From NCBI GenBank assembly GCA_007118195.1, contig SKSA01000094.1, forward strand, positions 1 through 9,946: a stretch of DNA of 9,946 bases, read 5' to 3'. The notes under the pieces were generated by a model, which saw nothing but the letters and a program-made list of their open reading frames with translations, did no database searches and had not been told where the DNA came from. Within the stretch, counting starts at the first letter, position 1, and each line of letters opens with the position of its first letter. The stretch comes from Anaerobacillus sp. (GTDB lineage: Bacteria; Bacillota; Bacilli; Bacillales; Anaerobacillaceae). Of this stretch, positions 1-7,618 are shown piece after piece. The translations under genes and the position numbers were made by a program.

Positions 1-1
1 A

Positions 2-1000
2 CTACTCCATTACTTTCTCAGCAATTTCCGTGTTAACTAACTCTTCATATGGCACTTCCATTGGCAGCTCGCCCGCTTGCTCCATAATGATGTGTAGGTT
101 TTCCCACGCTTCTTCCTTAATTCGTGGCGAAGTAGCGTATGATCCTTGAGATTTGTAATTTTCAACAACATTCTCAATGACTTCGATAGGTGTATCGCTA
201 AAAAATGGTTGAATCGATTTTGCAATTTCTTCTGTTGAGCTCGACTCAACCCATTGTTGTGCTTTGTATAACGCTTTTGTGAAGCGTTCTAATATATCTC
301 CATTTTTATCAATATAGCTTTGCTTTGCCATAAAACCAGTGTATGGAACAGTTCCGGATTCAACGCCAAACGATGCAACGATGTGGCCAATACCATCAAG
401 TTCAAATTGTGTTGCTGTCGGCTCAAATAGTTGAACATATTCACCAGTACCTGAAGCAAAGGCGCTCGGAATATTACCAAAATCAATATTTTGAATTAAA
501 TTTAAGTCATTACGAGGATCAATACCGTGTTTTCGTAGTACATGCTCGCCAACCATTTGTGGCATGCCACCTGTTCGTTGTCCGAGAAATGTACTACCTT
601 TTAACATATTCCAATCAAATTCATCGATAGGTTCTCTTGACACTAAAAATGTCCCATCAGTTTGTGTTAATGCGGCAAAGTTAATCGGTGGGTCATTGGC
701 ATCTTGGGCATAAACGTAAATAGATGTTTCTGCACCGACAAGCGCTACGTCGGCCCCATTAGCAAGAAGTGTCGTCATTGTTGTATCGCCACCCCAAGTC
801 GTCGTTAAATCAATTTCAATTCCTTCTTCTTCAAAGAAACCTTCAGAAATTGCTACATATTGTGGAGCGTAAAAAATTGAACGTGTAACTTCTGCTAAAC
901 GCACTTTATCCATGTCGTCATTAGATGAACATCCCACTGATAGTAATGTTGTTATTAAAGCAACAAAGCTTAAAATTAAAATTTTTCGTAAGCCTTTCAT
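2..1000 (-). CDS. ytlA: YtlA-like ABC transporter substrate-binding lipoprotein (NMT1/SsuA-like)
   Basis: This is a complete 332-residue gene; its stop lies at the very edge of the window. The N-terminus has two basic residues, a hydrophobic stretch (about residues 7-22) and a lipobox LSVGC with the lipidated cysteine at 24, so the product should be membrane-anchored on the outer face. The mature protein has the NMT1/SsuA-like periplasmic-binding fold: the opening SIFYAPQYVAISEGFFEEEG (42-61) and the block GADVALVGAETS (82-93) are typical of proteins that bind thiamine precursors, sulfonates or similar small molecules for an ABC importer. A good AGGAGG site precedes the ATG by about 7 bases. 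Its position beyond pckA matches ytlA of B. subtilis as I remember it, where the permease and ATPase genes follow; here they would lie outside the window. The family assignment is firm. The substrate is unknown and the symbol rests on synteny. Confidence 0.8.
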   Translation of the reverse strand: MKGLRKILILSFVALITTLLSVGCSSNDDMDKVRLAEVTRSIFYAPQYVAISEGFFEEEGIEIDLTTTWGGDTTMTTLLANGADVALVGAETSIYVYAQDANDPPINFAALTQTDGTFLVSREPIDEFDWNMLKGSTFLGQRTGGMPQMVGEHVLRKHGIDPRNDLNLIQNIDFGNIPSAFASGTGEYVQLFEPTATQFELDGIGHIVASFGVESGTVPYTGFMAKQSYIDKNGDILERFTKALYKAQQWVESSSTEEIAKSIQPFFSDTPIEVIENVVENYKSQGSYATSPRIKEEAWENLHIIMEQAGELPMEVPYEELVNTEIAEKVME

Positions 1001-1014
1001 TTGAATTCCTCCTG

Positions 1015-1054
1015 ATGAACATTTTTATTTATAGCTATGATAATCTATGTTCAT
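1015..1054 (-). promoter_or_regulatory. Inverted repeat just upstream of the ytlA-like ribosome binding site
   Basis: ATGAACAT at 1015-1022 and ATGTTCAT at 1047-1054 are perfect 8-base inverted arms separated by 24 AT-rich bases. The gene-proximal arm abuts the AGGAGG site of the lipoprotein gene. It could be an operator or a leader hairpin affecting translation. I found no convincing -35/-10 pair around it, so the promoter of this gene is not assigned. Confidence 0.35.
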
Positions 1055-1154
1055 TCGCCTAGAAGTGTGTGTGAATACTTAGTGATATTAGAAAAAAAAT
1101 GGGCTATTGAATGCTGGTGTAGGGGCTTAAACTTACCAAAAACACCCAAATAAC

Positions 1155-1214
1155 AAAAAACACCGCTCTTCACAGTGGACAAAAACTGTCACTCTGTGAA
1201 GACGGTGTTTTTTT
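1155..1214 (-). terminator. Rho-independent terminator of pckA
   Basis: A long hairpin lies 45 bases past the pckA stop. On the plus strand, 1155-1175 (ending CTCTTCACAG) pairs with 1194-1214 (CTGTGAAGACGG then Ts) with a single bulged base, and the loop region adds further partial pairing (AGTG with CACT). Read in the pckA direction it ends in a run of Ts at 1160-1155. The matching A/T runs on both sides make it potentially bidirectional, but no plus-strand gene precedes it. Confidence 0.9.
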
Positions 1215-1258
1215 ACATATTTATTAGAGCCTAATTCTACGATAGGTACGAGCCAAAC

Positions 1259-2839
1259 TTATAGTTTAGGTCCTGCGTTACGAATATCGGCTGAAACTTT
1301 ATCAAACTTTTTAAAGTTCTCTTGGAACTTTGTAGCTAGTTCCGTCGCTTTAACATCGTATGCAGCTTTATCCGTCCAAGTTTCTCTCGGTTGAAGTACT
1401 TCATCAGGTACTCCAGGGCATTGTGCTGGGATATTTAATCCGAATGTCGGATCAACGATCGTTTCAACTGAATTTAATTCACCTTCAAGAGCAGCTTGCA
1501 CCATTGCTCGAGTGTAAGATAAATTCATTCGCTTTCCAACTCCGTACTCGCCACCAGACCAGCCAGTGTTTACTAAAAACACTTGTACTTCGTGTTGGTT
1601 AATCTTTTCACCTAACATTTCTGCATAACGGTAAGCAGGAAGTGGTAGGAATGGAGCACCAAAGCACGTTGAGAACGTTGCTTCTGGACTTGTTACGCCA
1701 CGCTCAGTGCCTGCTAGTTTACTAGTATATCCAGAAAGGAAATGGTACATCGCTTGTTCTTTCGTTAATTTGCTGATTGGTGGTAAAACACCAAATGCAT
1801 CAGCAGTTAAGAAAATAATTGTATTCGGATGTCCTGCTACACTTGGCATAACTGTATTTGGTATTAACTCTAGTGGGTATGCTGCGCGTGTATTTTCTGT
1901 TAATTGTGTGTCATCATAGTCAGGGTTACGATTTTCATCTAAAATTACATTTTCTAGTACAGAACCAAAACGGATCGCATTGAAAATTTGTGGCTCTTTT
2001 TCTTCGGTAAGATTGATACACTTAGCATAACAACCGCCTTCGATGTTAAATACGCCTGTATGGGACCAACCGTGCTCGTCATCACCAATTAAATGACGCT
2101 CTGGGTCAGCGGATAGAGTTGTTTTTCCTGTTCCAGAAAGACCGAAAAATAAAGCGACGTCTCCTTCGTTACCTACGTTTGCAGAACAGTGCATTGATAA
2201 AACGTTTTGTTCAGGTAACAAGTAGTTCATAATCGAGAAAATAGATTTTTTAATTTCTCCAGCATATTCAGTTCCACCAATTAAAACGACACGCTTTTCT
2301 AATGAAATGATAATAAAAGTTTCAGATTTTGTTCCATCGACATTCGGGTTAGCTTTAAAGCCTGGAGCTGAAATTACCGTAAATTTTGCTTCATGAGTTT
2401 TTAACTCTTCATTTGTTGGGCGAATAAATAGTTGCCGAGCAAATAAGTTATGCCAAGCATACTCATTAACTACTCGAATTGGCAGTTGATAGTTTTTATC
2501 TGCACCAGCGAAATTTTTAGAAACAAAAATTTGATCTTTTGTCTTTAAATATGAAAGAACTTTTTTATAAAGGTTTTCAAATACTTCTTTACTAATTGGT
2601 TGGTTGACATTCCCCCAATTAACTTTATCTATAACAGATTTTTCCTCTACAATATATTTATCTTTAGGTGATCTTCCCGTATATTTTCCAGTTGTTGCGC
2701 GAAGGGCTCCAGTCGAAGTTAACATCCCTTCTTTTCTTTCGAGAGATTGTTCTACTAGTTGAGATACTGATAAATCATGACACACATTTTCACCTTTTAA
2801 TACATTGTCTAACTCTGTTTCATAGCTAAGTGTACTCAT
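1259..2839 (-). CDS. pckA: Phosphoenolpyruvate carboxykinase (ATP)
   Basis: PckA converts oxaloacetate plus ATP to phosphoenolpyruvate plus CO2 and ADP, the entry step of gluconeogenesis in the cytoplasm. The 526-residue product is close to the usual length of the ATP-dependent family. Visible motifs are TGRSPKDK (54-61, substrate site), [11 protein letters not shown] (191-201), MHCSANVG (216-223), the P-loop GLSGTGKTT (233-241) and the kinase-2-like LIGDDEHGW (250-258). Residues K198, H217, K239 and D254 fall at a constant offset of 15 from the E. coli metal and nucleotide ligands K213, H232, K254 and D269, so the enzyme should be active. The ATG at 2839 is chosen because it gives the conserved N-terminus. 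The frame is open further upstream to 2932, but that extension is lysine/isoleucine-rich and covers the promoter. The site AAGGAAGGG lies about 12 bases upstream, a slightly long spacing. The gene is monocistronic and divergent from metK. Confidence 0.97.
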   Translation of the reverse strand: MSTLSYETELDNVLKGENVCHDLSVSQLVEQSLERKEGMLTSTGALRATTGKYTGRSPKDKYIVEEKSVIDKVNWGNVNQPISKEVFENLYKKVLSYLKTKDQIFVSKNFAGADKNYQLPIRVVNEYAWHNLFARQLFIRPTNEELKTHEAKFTVISAPGFKANPNVDGTKSETFIIISLEKRVVLIGGTEYAGEIKKSIFSIMNYLLPEQNVLSMHCSANVGNEGDVALFFGLSGTGKTTLSADPERHLIGDDEHGWSHTGVFNIEGGCYAKCINLTEEKEPQIFNAIRFGSVLENVILDENRNPDYDDTQLTENTRAAYPLELIPNTVMPSVAGHPNTIIFLTADAFGVLPPISKLTKEQAMYHFLSGYTSKLAGTERGVTSPEATFSTCFGAPFLPLPAYRYAEMLGEKINQHEVQVFLVNTGWSGGEYGVGKRMNLSYTRAMVQAALEGELNSVETIVDPTFGLNIPAQCPGVPDEVLQPRETWTDKAAYDVKATELATKFQENFKKFDKVSADIRNAGPKL

Positions 2840-2912
2840 TTCGCACCCAAACCCTTCCTTAATTAGTATTATTTTTTTCTTTTTGCTTAATTTGTATATA
2901 AATTTGATCTTT

Positions 2913-2951
2913 GATATGAAATAGTATAACACATTCGTATTATTAGTCTAT
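2913..2951 (-). promoter_or_regulatory. pckA promoter with candidate CcpN operators
   Basis: On the minus strand TAGACT (2950-2945), a 16-base spacer and TATACT (2928-2923) form a plausible sigma-A promoter about 85 bases before the start codon. TGTGTTATACT (2933-2923) matches every position of the CcpN operator consensus TRTGHYATAYW as I recall it, and it overlaps the -10. A second weaker match (9 of 11), TATTTCATATC, follows at 2923-2913, one helical turn away. CcpN represses the gluconeogenic genes pckA and gapB on glycolytic carbon in B. subtilis. The promoter and operator are inferred from pattern only. Confidence 0.55.
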
Positions 2952-3027
2952 ACTAATACAGAAATTTTTGGAACAAAATTTGTTAATTTTTTTTGAAGTT
3001 ATTTTAGAAAAATTATTTACGTAGAGG

Positions 3028-3053
3028 ATTGTCAACTGATAAAAGTTGACAAT
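3028..3053. repeat. Perfect 10-bp inverted repeat overlapping the metK -35
   Basis: ATTGTCAACT at 3028-3037 and AGTTGACAAT at 3044-3053 are exact reverse complements with a 6-base spacer. The right arm contains the metK -35 hexamer TTGACA. The layout is that of a dimeric repressor operator. A DNA-binding partner is not known to me. Confidence 0.6.
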
Positions 3054-3074
3054 AATAGGCACTTGCGATATGAT
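3046..3074 (+). promoter_or_regulatory. metK sigma-A promoter
   Basis: TTGACA (3046-3051), a 17-base spacer and TATGAT (3069-3074) give an almost consensus housekeeping promoter. Transcription would begin near 3081, about 10 bases before the riboswitch P1 helix, which fits a riboswitch-controlled leader. Confidence 0.9.
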
Positions 3075-3090
3075 ATGTCCCGAACGGATA

Positions 3091-3291
3091 CTCTTATCCC
3101 GAGTCGGTGGAGGGACAGGCCCGAGGAAACCCGGCAACCAACACTTATAGTAGAAGCGTAAATATACTTGCTTCACGTTTTATATAGTGAAAAGGTGCTA
3201 ACCTGCTGCAAGACAATTGTCTTGATCGATAAGAGGCGAAAGGCGGATTAATTTAAAGACCTTTTCCTCGTATTTGGAAAAGGTCTTTTTA
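3091..3291 (+). ncRNA. SAM-I (S-box) riboswitch leader of metK
   Basis: The aptamer has the hallmark core GGTGGAGGGACAGGCCC and AAACCCGGCAACC (3106-3138), then AAGGTGCTAACCTGC (3192-3206). P1 pairs CTCTTATC (3091-3098) with GATAAGAG (3228-3235). P3 (3142-3189) is unusually long: CACTTATA pairs with TATATAGTG with one bulge, then GAAGC with GCTTC. P4 is the palindrome CAAGACAATTGTCTTG (3209-3224). The expression platform is visible: GAGG and AAAGG (3233-3243) can pair with CCTTTTCCTC (3260-3269) as antiterminator, and this competes with both P1 and the terminator. SAM binding stabilises P1, frees the terminator and shuts off metK, so the enzyme's own product is the signal. Confidence 0.97.
3255..3291 (+). 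terminator. Riboswitch-controlled intrinsic terminator upstream of metK
   Basis: AAAGACCTTTTCC (3255-3267) pairs perfectly with GGAAAAGGTCTTT (3276-3288) around an 8-base loop and runs into Ts (3286-3290). It overlaps the sequence needed for the antiterminator, so it is the off-state of the S-box switch. Confidence 0.95.
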
Positions 3292-3389
3292 TACTTCCTG
3301 TCAGCTACTATTTACGGGTAGACAATGGGAAAAATGAGTACCGTATCAAAGAAGTGCATATCCTAAGTAGGATAAAGGAGGTACAAAGA

Positions 3390-4598
3390 ATGACAGAAAA
3401 GAAAACTCGTCGTTTATTTACATCTGAAAGTGTAACTGAGGGCCATCCAGATAAAATTTGTGACCAAATTTCGGATTCAATTCTTGATGCAATTTTAACT
3501 AATGACCCTAATGCTCGTGTGGCTTGTGAAACTTCAGTAACGACAGGATTAGTATTAGTAGCGGGTGAAATTACGACATCTACATATGTTGATATCCCAA
3601 AAATTGTTCGCGAAACCATTCGCGATATTGGCTATACTCGTGCAAAATACGGCTTTGATTCTGAAACTTGTGCAGTGCTAACATCAATTGATGAGCAGTC
3701 AGCAGATATTGCTCAAGGTGTAGACCAAGCGCTTGAAGCTAGAGAAGGCCAAATGACAGATGCTGAAATTGAAGCAATTGGTGCTGGTGACCAAGGTTTA
3801 ATGTTTGGTTATGCAAATAATGAAACTGCGGAATTAATGCCATTACCAATTTCACTTGCTCATAAATTGGCGCGTCGTTTGACAGAGGTCCGTAAAGAAG
3901 AAATTCTTCCGTACTTAAGACCAGATGGTAAAACGCAAGTAACCGTCGAGTATGATGAAAATGGTAAGCCTGTGCGTGTTGATACAATTGTTATTTCAAC
4001 ACAACATCACCCAGAAGTTTCATTAGAGCAAATTCAACGTAATTTAAAAGAGTATGTGATTAAGCCAGTTGTTCCTGCTCATTTAATTGATGAAGAAACC
4101 AAATACTTTATTAATCCAACAGGTCGTTTCGTTATTGGTGGACCTCAAGGGGATGCAGGACTCACTGGTCGTAAAATTATCGTTGATACGTATGGTGGGT
4201 ATGCTCGCCATGGTGGAGGAGCTTTCTCTGGAAAGGATGCTACAAAAGTGGACCGCTCTGCAGCGTATGCAGCTCGTTACGTGGCCAAAAATATCGTAGC
4301 GGCAGGTCTTGCAGATCGTTGTGAAGTTCAGTTTGCTTATGCAATTGGCGTAGCCCAACCAGTATCGATTTCAATTGATACTTTCAAAACAGGGAAGGTG
4401 ACAGAAGAAGTGTTAGTAGAGGTCGTTCGTAATAACTTTGACTTACGCCCAGCAGGCATCATTAAGATGCTTAACCTTCGTCGTCCGATCTATAAACAAA
4501 CGGCTGCATATGGTCACTTTGGAAGAACAGATATTGAACTTCCGTGGGAAATGACAGATAAAGCAGAAGTATTAAAAGAGCAAGCTTTAAATTATTAA
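3390..4598 (+). CDS. metK: S-adenosylmethionine synthase (methionine adenosyltransferase)
   Basis: MetK makes S-adenosylmethionine from methionine and ATP, releasing phosphate and diphosphate. The 402-residue product is of normal family length. Both family signatures are intact: GAGDQG (131-136), which binds the adenine/methionine region, and the phosphate loop GGGAFSGKD (275-283). The N-terminal [18 protein letters not shown] (9-26) holds the catalytic histidine (H19) and a metal-binding aspartate (D21). The ATG at 3390 is chosen because an optimal AAAGGAGGT lies 7 bases before it and the protein then starts [14 protein letters not shown] as in relatives. The frame is open 12 codons further upstream without a good site. 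Expression is governed by the SAM riboswitch in the leader. The gene is monocistronic and ends at a terminator. Confidence 0.98.
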   Translation: MTEKKTRRLFTSESVTEGHPDKICDQISDSILDAILTNDPNARVACETSVTTGLVLVAGEITTSTYVDIPKIVRETIRDIGYTRAKYGFDSETCAVLTSIDEQSADIAQGVDQALEAREGQMTDAEIEAIGAGDQGLMFGYANNETAELMPLPISLAHKLARRLTEVRKEEILPYLRPDGKTQVTVEYDENGKPVRVDTIVISTQHHPEVSLEQIQRNLKEYVIKPVVPAHLIDEETKYFINPTGRFVIGGPQGDAGLTGRKIIVDTYGGYARHGGGAFSGKDATKVDRSAAYAARYVAKNIVAAGLADRCEVQFAYAIGVAQPVSISIDTFKTGKVTEEVLVEVVRNNFDLRPAGIIKMLNLRRPIYKQTAAYGHFGRTDIELPWEMTDKAEVLKEQALNY

Positions 4599-4618
4599 TT
4601 TTCATTAAAATAAGTTCG

Positions 4619-4655
4619 AAAAGAAGTTGCTATTATGGCAGCTTCTTTTTATTTT
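4619..4655 (+). terminator. Terminator of metK
   Basis: AAGAAGTTGC (4621-4630) pairs with GCAGCTTCTT (4638-4647) with one G-U pair and a 7-base loop, followed by TTTTT and a further T run. It lies 22 bases after the metK stop. Confidence 0.92.
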
Positions 4656-4659
4656 TACA

Positions 4660-5058
4660 TGAATCTCCTTTTCGCCCTCGAAAGTAGTCGATAAATATTT
4701 TTTATCATTGTTCTATTTCTCCAAATGGTTATCGTTGTACAATTTCACACCTGAAAAAAATGTCAATTAATGATGTCTACTAATTTTAAGAGGTTTACCC
4801 ATCTATTCCAATTTCCGTAAAGGGTATACAATAAACAAAAGTTTGTAAAATATAGTTTTCAATCTACATAACCGACATGGTGTCCTTAATACGCCACCAT
4901 CTAGTATGTAAATGTCGGTCGACATCAGTGAAGGTATGAATAAGTAATTCATGTTATTAACATATATTTTTTTACAGGTCTAAATGATAGAAAGATGTAT
5001 AAAAATGAAATAGAAGGGTTGTTTAGTAGAATATACGGTTTATGTAAGGAGGATTTTG
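4660..5058 (+). other. 400-bp non-coding stretch upstream of glgC
   Basis: There is no credible coding sequence here. The stretch is AT-rich and ends in the glgC ribosome binding site AAGGAGG (5046-5052). Several -10-like strings occur (for example TATACAAT at 4825-4832, one base off the SigE -10 CATACAAT), but none has a properly spaced -35, so no promoter is called. Inverted repeats cluster at 4871-4963. Confidence 0.6.
4871..4963 (+). promoter_or_regulatory. Cluster of inverted repeats, possible structured leader of glgC
   Basis: ACCGACAT (4871-4878) is the exact reverse complement of ATGTCGGT (4912-4919). Nested in it ATGGTG (4877-4882) pairs with CACCAT (4895-4900); the two helices compete for two bases. 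Next come ATGAAT/ATTCAT (4936-4941 with 4947-4952) and the odd palindrome ATGTTATTAACAT (4951-4963), then seven Ts (4967-4973). This could be a leader RNA or attenuator for glgCD, or protein-binding dyads. I do not recognise a known riboswitch class. Confidence 0.35.
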
Positions 5059-6216
5059 ATGAAAAGAAGAAAAGAGTGTGTTGCAATGCTTCTTGCAGGT
5101 GGTGAAGGGAAAAGGCTACAACTGCTAACTAAAAATTTAGCTAAGCCTGCGGTTTATTTTGGAGGGAAATACAGAATCATCGACTTCCCCCTAAGCAATT
5201 GTACGAACTCAGGAATCGATACAGTTGGAGTACTTACCCAATATCAACCGCTTATTTTGAACAGCTACATCGGTATTGGTTCAGCGTGGAGTTTAGATCG
5301 TAAGCATGGTGGAGTAAGTGTTTTACCACCATTCCAAGCACAAGAAGGTGGAGATTGGTATAAAGGTACTGCGGATGCCATCTATCAAAATGTAAACTTT
5401 ATTGAACAATATAATCCTAAATATGTGCTTGTTTTATCGGGAGATCATATTTATAAAATGGATTATGCCAAAATGCTTCATTTTCATAAAGAAAAAGAGG
5501 CGGATGTGACGATATCTGTGATTGAAGTACCGTGGGAAGAAGCTAGCCGTTTTGGTATTTTAAACACGACAGAAGATTTATGCATTCATACTTTTGATGA
5601 GAAACCTGAAAATCCGCAAAGTAATTTAGCTTCAATGGGAATTTATATCTTTAATTGGGATTTATTAAAAAGATATTTAACGGAAGATGCGTCAAATTTA
5701 CGGTCAAGCCATGATTTTGGAAAAGATGTATTACCGAAACTTTTAGACGACGGAAAACGTCTTTTTGCCTATCAATTCGATGGTTATTGGAAAGATGTGG
5801 GGACAGTTGAGAGCTTATGGGAAGCAAATATGGATTTATTGGATGATGCCCCTCAGTTTAACTTAAACGATTCAAATTGGCGTATGTATTCTGTGAACCC
5901 AAACCAACCCCCACAATATATCTCGCAAAAGGCAACTGTAAATCGTGCCCTCATTAATGAAGGGTGCTTAGTTGACGGTAGTATTGACCATTCCATACTA
6001 TTTTTTGGTGTGCATGTCGGAGAAGGAAGCCGAATTAGTGACTCGGTGATTATGCCGAATGTGAAAATCGGAAAAAACGTTATTATCGAAAAAGCGATTA
6101 TTGGTGAAAACACAGTGATTGAGGACGGCGCGGTCGTTCGTGCTAAAGAAGGTCAGAAAATTACCTTGATTGGTGAAAATAGCCATATATTTGCTAGTGT
6201 TGTAGTAAATAACTAA
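5059..6216 (+). CDS. glgC: Glucose-1-phosphate adenylyltransferase, catalytic subunit
   Basis: GlgC makes ADP-glucose from glucose-1-phosphate and ATP, the committed step of bacterial glycogen synthesis. The 385-residue product has the nucleotidyltransferase domain first: GGEGKRL (14-20, nucleotide loop), AKPAV (28-32), [15 protein letters not shown] (34-48), the catalytic aspartate in [10 protein letters not shown] (127-136, D129), the sugar-phosphate motif EKP (181-183), SSHDFGKD (216-223) and GYWKDVGT (242-249). A C-terminal left-handed beta-helix with hexapeptide-like repeats follows from about 290. All catalytic landmarks are present. The ATG at 5059 lies 6 bases from AAGGAGG; a TTG immediately before it would be only 3 bases away and is rejected. 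It is followed by glgD after 105 bases and probably forms a heteromeric enzyme with it. In B. subtilis glgC lies in a glgBCDAP operon; here glgB is not upstream. Confidence 0.96.
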   Translation: MKRRKECVAMLLAGGEGKRLQLLTKNLAKPAVYFGGKYRIIDFPLSNCTNSGIDTVGVLTQYQPLILNSYIGIGSAWSLDRKHGGVSVLPPFQAQEGGDWYKGTADAIYQNVNFIEQYNPKYVLVLSGDHIYKMDYAKMLHFHKEKEADVTISVIEVPWEEASRFGILNTTEDLCIHTFDEKPENPQSNLASMGIYIFNWDLLKRYLTEDASNLRSSHDFGKDVLPKLLDDGKRLFAYQFDGYWKDVGTVESLWEANMDLLDDAPQFNLNDSNWRMYSVNPNQPPQYISQKATVNRALINEGCLVDGSIDHSILFFGVHVGEGSRISDSVIMPNVKIGKNVIIEKAIIGENTVIEDGAVVRAKEGQKITLIGENSHIFASVVVNN

Positions 6217-6321
6217 TTCATAACAATTTTTAGTCGGGTATTTTTAGAGTTTACTAGATTTAGCAATAAAAGAAGCCATGTGGATTGAAAAACGGTGCTA
6301 TTTAACAGGAGGATAAGTTAG
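6217..6321 (+). other. glgC-glgD intergenic gap
   Basis: This 105-base AT-rich gap has no terminator hairpin, so read-through from glgC to glgD is likely. It ends with AGGAGGA (6307-6313), 8 bases before the glgD ATG. I see no convincing internal promoter. Confidence 0.5.
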
Positions 6322-7425
6322 ATGGAAATTATGGGAGTCATTAATTTAGATAATGAACAAGATTTCTTAAATGAATTAACATACTTTCGCTGTGGTGCTG
6401 CTGTTCCATTCGGAGGAAGATATCGTCTGATAGATTTTGTCATCTCTAATATGACCAATACTGGATTTATTGACATCGCTGTTTTCACTCGGAGAAAATA
6501 TCGCTCATTAATGGATCATCTTGGAAAAGGGAAGTCATGGGATTTAGATACGAAATATGGTGGTCTGTTTATTTTGCCACCTGATTGGAATGACCCTACG
6601 GATATTTCTAAAGGTGATTTACAACATTTTCATAACAACCTCGACTTTTTTCACCGTGGTAAAGCTGAATATGTACTTATTTCAGGAAGCCAACACGTAT
6701 GTGGGGTCAATTATCAAGAAGTATTTGACCATCATCAAAAAACAGAGGCAGACATAACACTTATTTATAAAAAAGTAGATATACTAGAACCGGAGCATAA
6801 GCAATGTCAAAAGTTGGCTGTTACCGAAGAAGGACGTGTCGTTGAAGTAACCAATGAAGAATATAATAACAATGTTTATATGAACATGTATCTTATTAGT
6901 AAAAAGTTGTTACTACAACTCGTTGAACATGGTATTGCTCATGGAGCAACGCATTTGTTTAACAATTGTATTACTAGTGAACTTAAAAATATAAACGTTC
7001 AAGCATTTGAATACAAAGGAGTACATTGTGTTATTAATTCTGTACAAAGTTATTATAAAAATAATTTAAAGTTACTTAACCCAGATTTTTATCGAGATTT
7101 GTTCTTTAATGAACAAACCATTAATACGAAAGTGAAAAATGAGCCACCAGCTAGATATTCAGAAGGTTCTCACGTGTCTAATTCATTAGTCGGAAATGGA
7201 TGCATTATAGAAGGAACGGTTGAAAATAGTATTTTATTCCGTGGTGTCAAAGTCCATAAAAATGCAATTGTGAAAAATTGTATCATTATGCAACGATGTA
7301 ATATTAGCGAAAATGCAATATTGGAAAATGTCATTCTTGATAAAGAAGTTTCATTAACAGAAGGGAAAAGGTTAATCGGTAATGAGCAAATGCCATTTGT
7401 AATTCCGAAGCGACGAGTTATATAA
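6322..7425 (+). CDS. glgD: GlgD, non-catalytic/regulatory ADP-glucose pyrophosphorylase subunit
   Basis: This 367-residue protein is a paralogue of GlgC. Recognisable blocks are PFGGRYRLIDFVISNMTNTG (29-48), RSLMDHLGKGKSWDLDTKYG (61-80) and, from about 278, a beta-helix with SNSLVGNGCIIEG. The nucleotide loop GGxGxRL is missing entirely: the N-terminus reads INLDNEQDFLNELTYFR. The catalytic SGDHIY is replaced by SGSQHV (121-126), so the key aspartate is a serine, and the EKP motif is not apparent. This is the pattern of Firmicute GlgD, which does little catalysis by itself and modulates GlgC in a heterotetramer. An ATG at 6331 is an alternative start, but the chosen one has the AGGAGG site at 8 bases. 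Transcription with glgC is likely. Downstream there is no glgA or glgP. Confidence 0.93.
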   Translation: MEIMGVINLDNEQDFLNELTYFRCGAAVPFGGRYRLIDFVISNMTNTGFIDIAVFTRRKYRSLMDHLGKGKSWDLDTKYGGLFILPPDWNDPTDISKGDLQHFHNNLDFFHRGKAEYVLISGSQHVCGVNYQEVFDHHQKTEADITLIYKKVDILEPEHKQCQKLAVTEEGRVVEVTNEEYNNNVYMNMYLISKKLLLQLVEHGIAHGATHLFNNCITSELKNINVQAFEYKGVHCVINSVQSYYKNNLKLLNPDFYRDLFFNEQTINTKVKNEPPARYSEGSHVSNSLVGNGCIIEGTVENSILFRGVKVHKNAIVKNCIIMQRCNISENAILENVILDKEVSLTEGKRLIGNEQMPFVIPKRRVI

Positions 7426-7475
7426 AGTTGGTTAGTTGGTTTGTTAGTTAGTTGGAAAGTTGGAAAGTTTGAAGG
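7426..7475 (+). repeat. TTGG/TTAG-rich low-complexity tract
   Basis: Immediately after the glgD stop the plus strand is almost free of C and made of variants of AGTTGG, TTAGTTGG and TTGGAAAG. It looks like slipped-strand expansion of short units. No function is visible. Confidence 0.6.
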
Positions 7476-7491
7476 GATGGTCTGACTTTTC

Positions 7492-7618
7492 ATGGTGACG
7501 AAGCATCGTCATGAGGTTTTGTATTAAAAAAGAACGAGTGATTTCCTGAACGAGCCTCTAAAATCCGCTAGAAGTTTACAGCGAAGAGAAGGAAATTGCT
7601 CGTTCTTTTACATAATAG
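7492..7618. repeat. Hairpin-array unit A (short plus long hairpin)
   Basis: The short hairpin pairs TGACGA (7496-7501) with TCGTCA (7506-7511). After a linker GGTTTTGTAT the long hairpin pairs AAAAGAACGAG, TG, ATTTCC (7528-7546) with GGAAAT, TG, CTCGTTCTTTT (7591-7609); the two TG steps face each other as G-U pairs. The 44-base core holds GAACGAGCCTCTAAA and TTTACAGCG. The unit has no reading frame of interest. It resembles a hairpin repeat element or a structured RNA, and could also act as a terminator after glgD. Confidence 0.75.

Noticed and set aside
343..630. Plus-strand open frame opposite the lipoprotein gene
   Set aside because: Antisense shadow of a well-supported gene; no ribosome binding site or family resemblance.
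2840..2932. Upstream extension of the pckA reading frame by 31 codons
   Set aside because: It covers the probable promoter and ribosome binding site, and the extra residues are unlike PckA N-termini.
3007..3035. Divergent minus-strand promoter using the second TTGACA of the dyad
   Set aside because: The expected -10 position reads TTTTTC; no usable -10 at 16-18 bases.
3209..3224. Perfect 16-bp palindrome CAAGACAATTGTCTTG as an operator
   Set aside because: It is helix P4 of the SAM riboswitch.
4825..4832. SigE-like promoter for glgC at TATACAAT
   Set aside because: No matching -35 at 14-15 bases upstream; AT-rich background makes such strings common.
4913..4948. Tiny ORF of 11 codons in the glgC leader (leader peptide)
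   Set aside because: No ribosome binding site and no run of regulatory codons.
5098..5118. GlgC thought defective because its loop reads GGEGKRL rather than GGxGTRL
   Set aside because: Lysine at this position occurs in other GlgC proteins as I recall, and all other catalytic motifs are intact.
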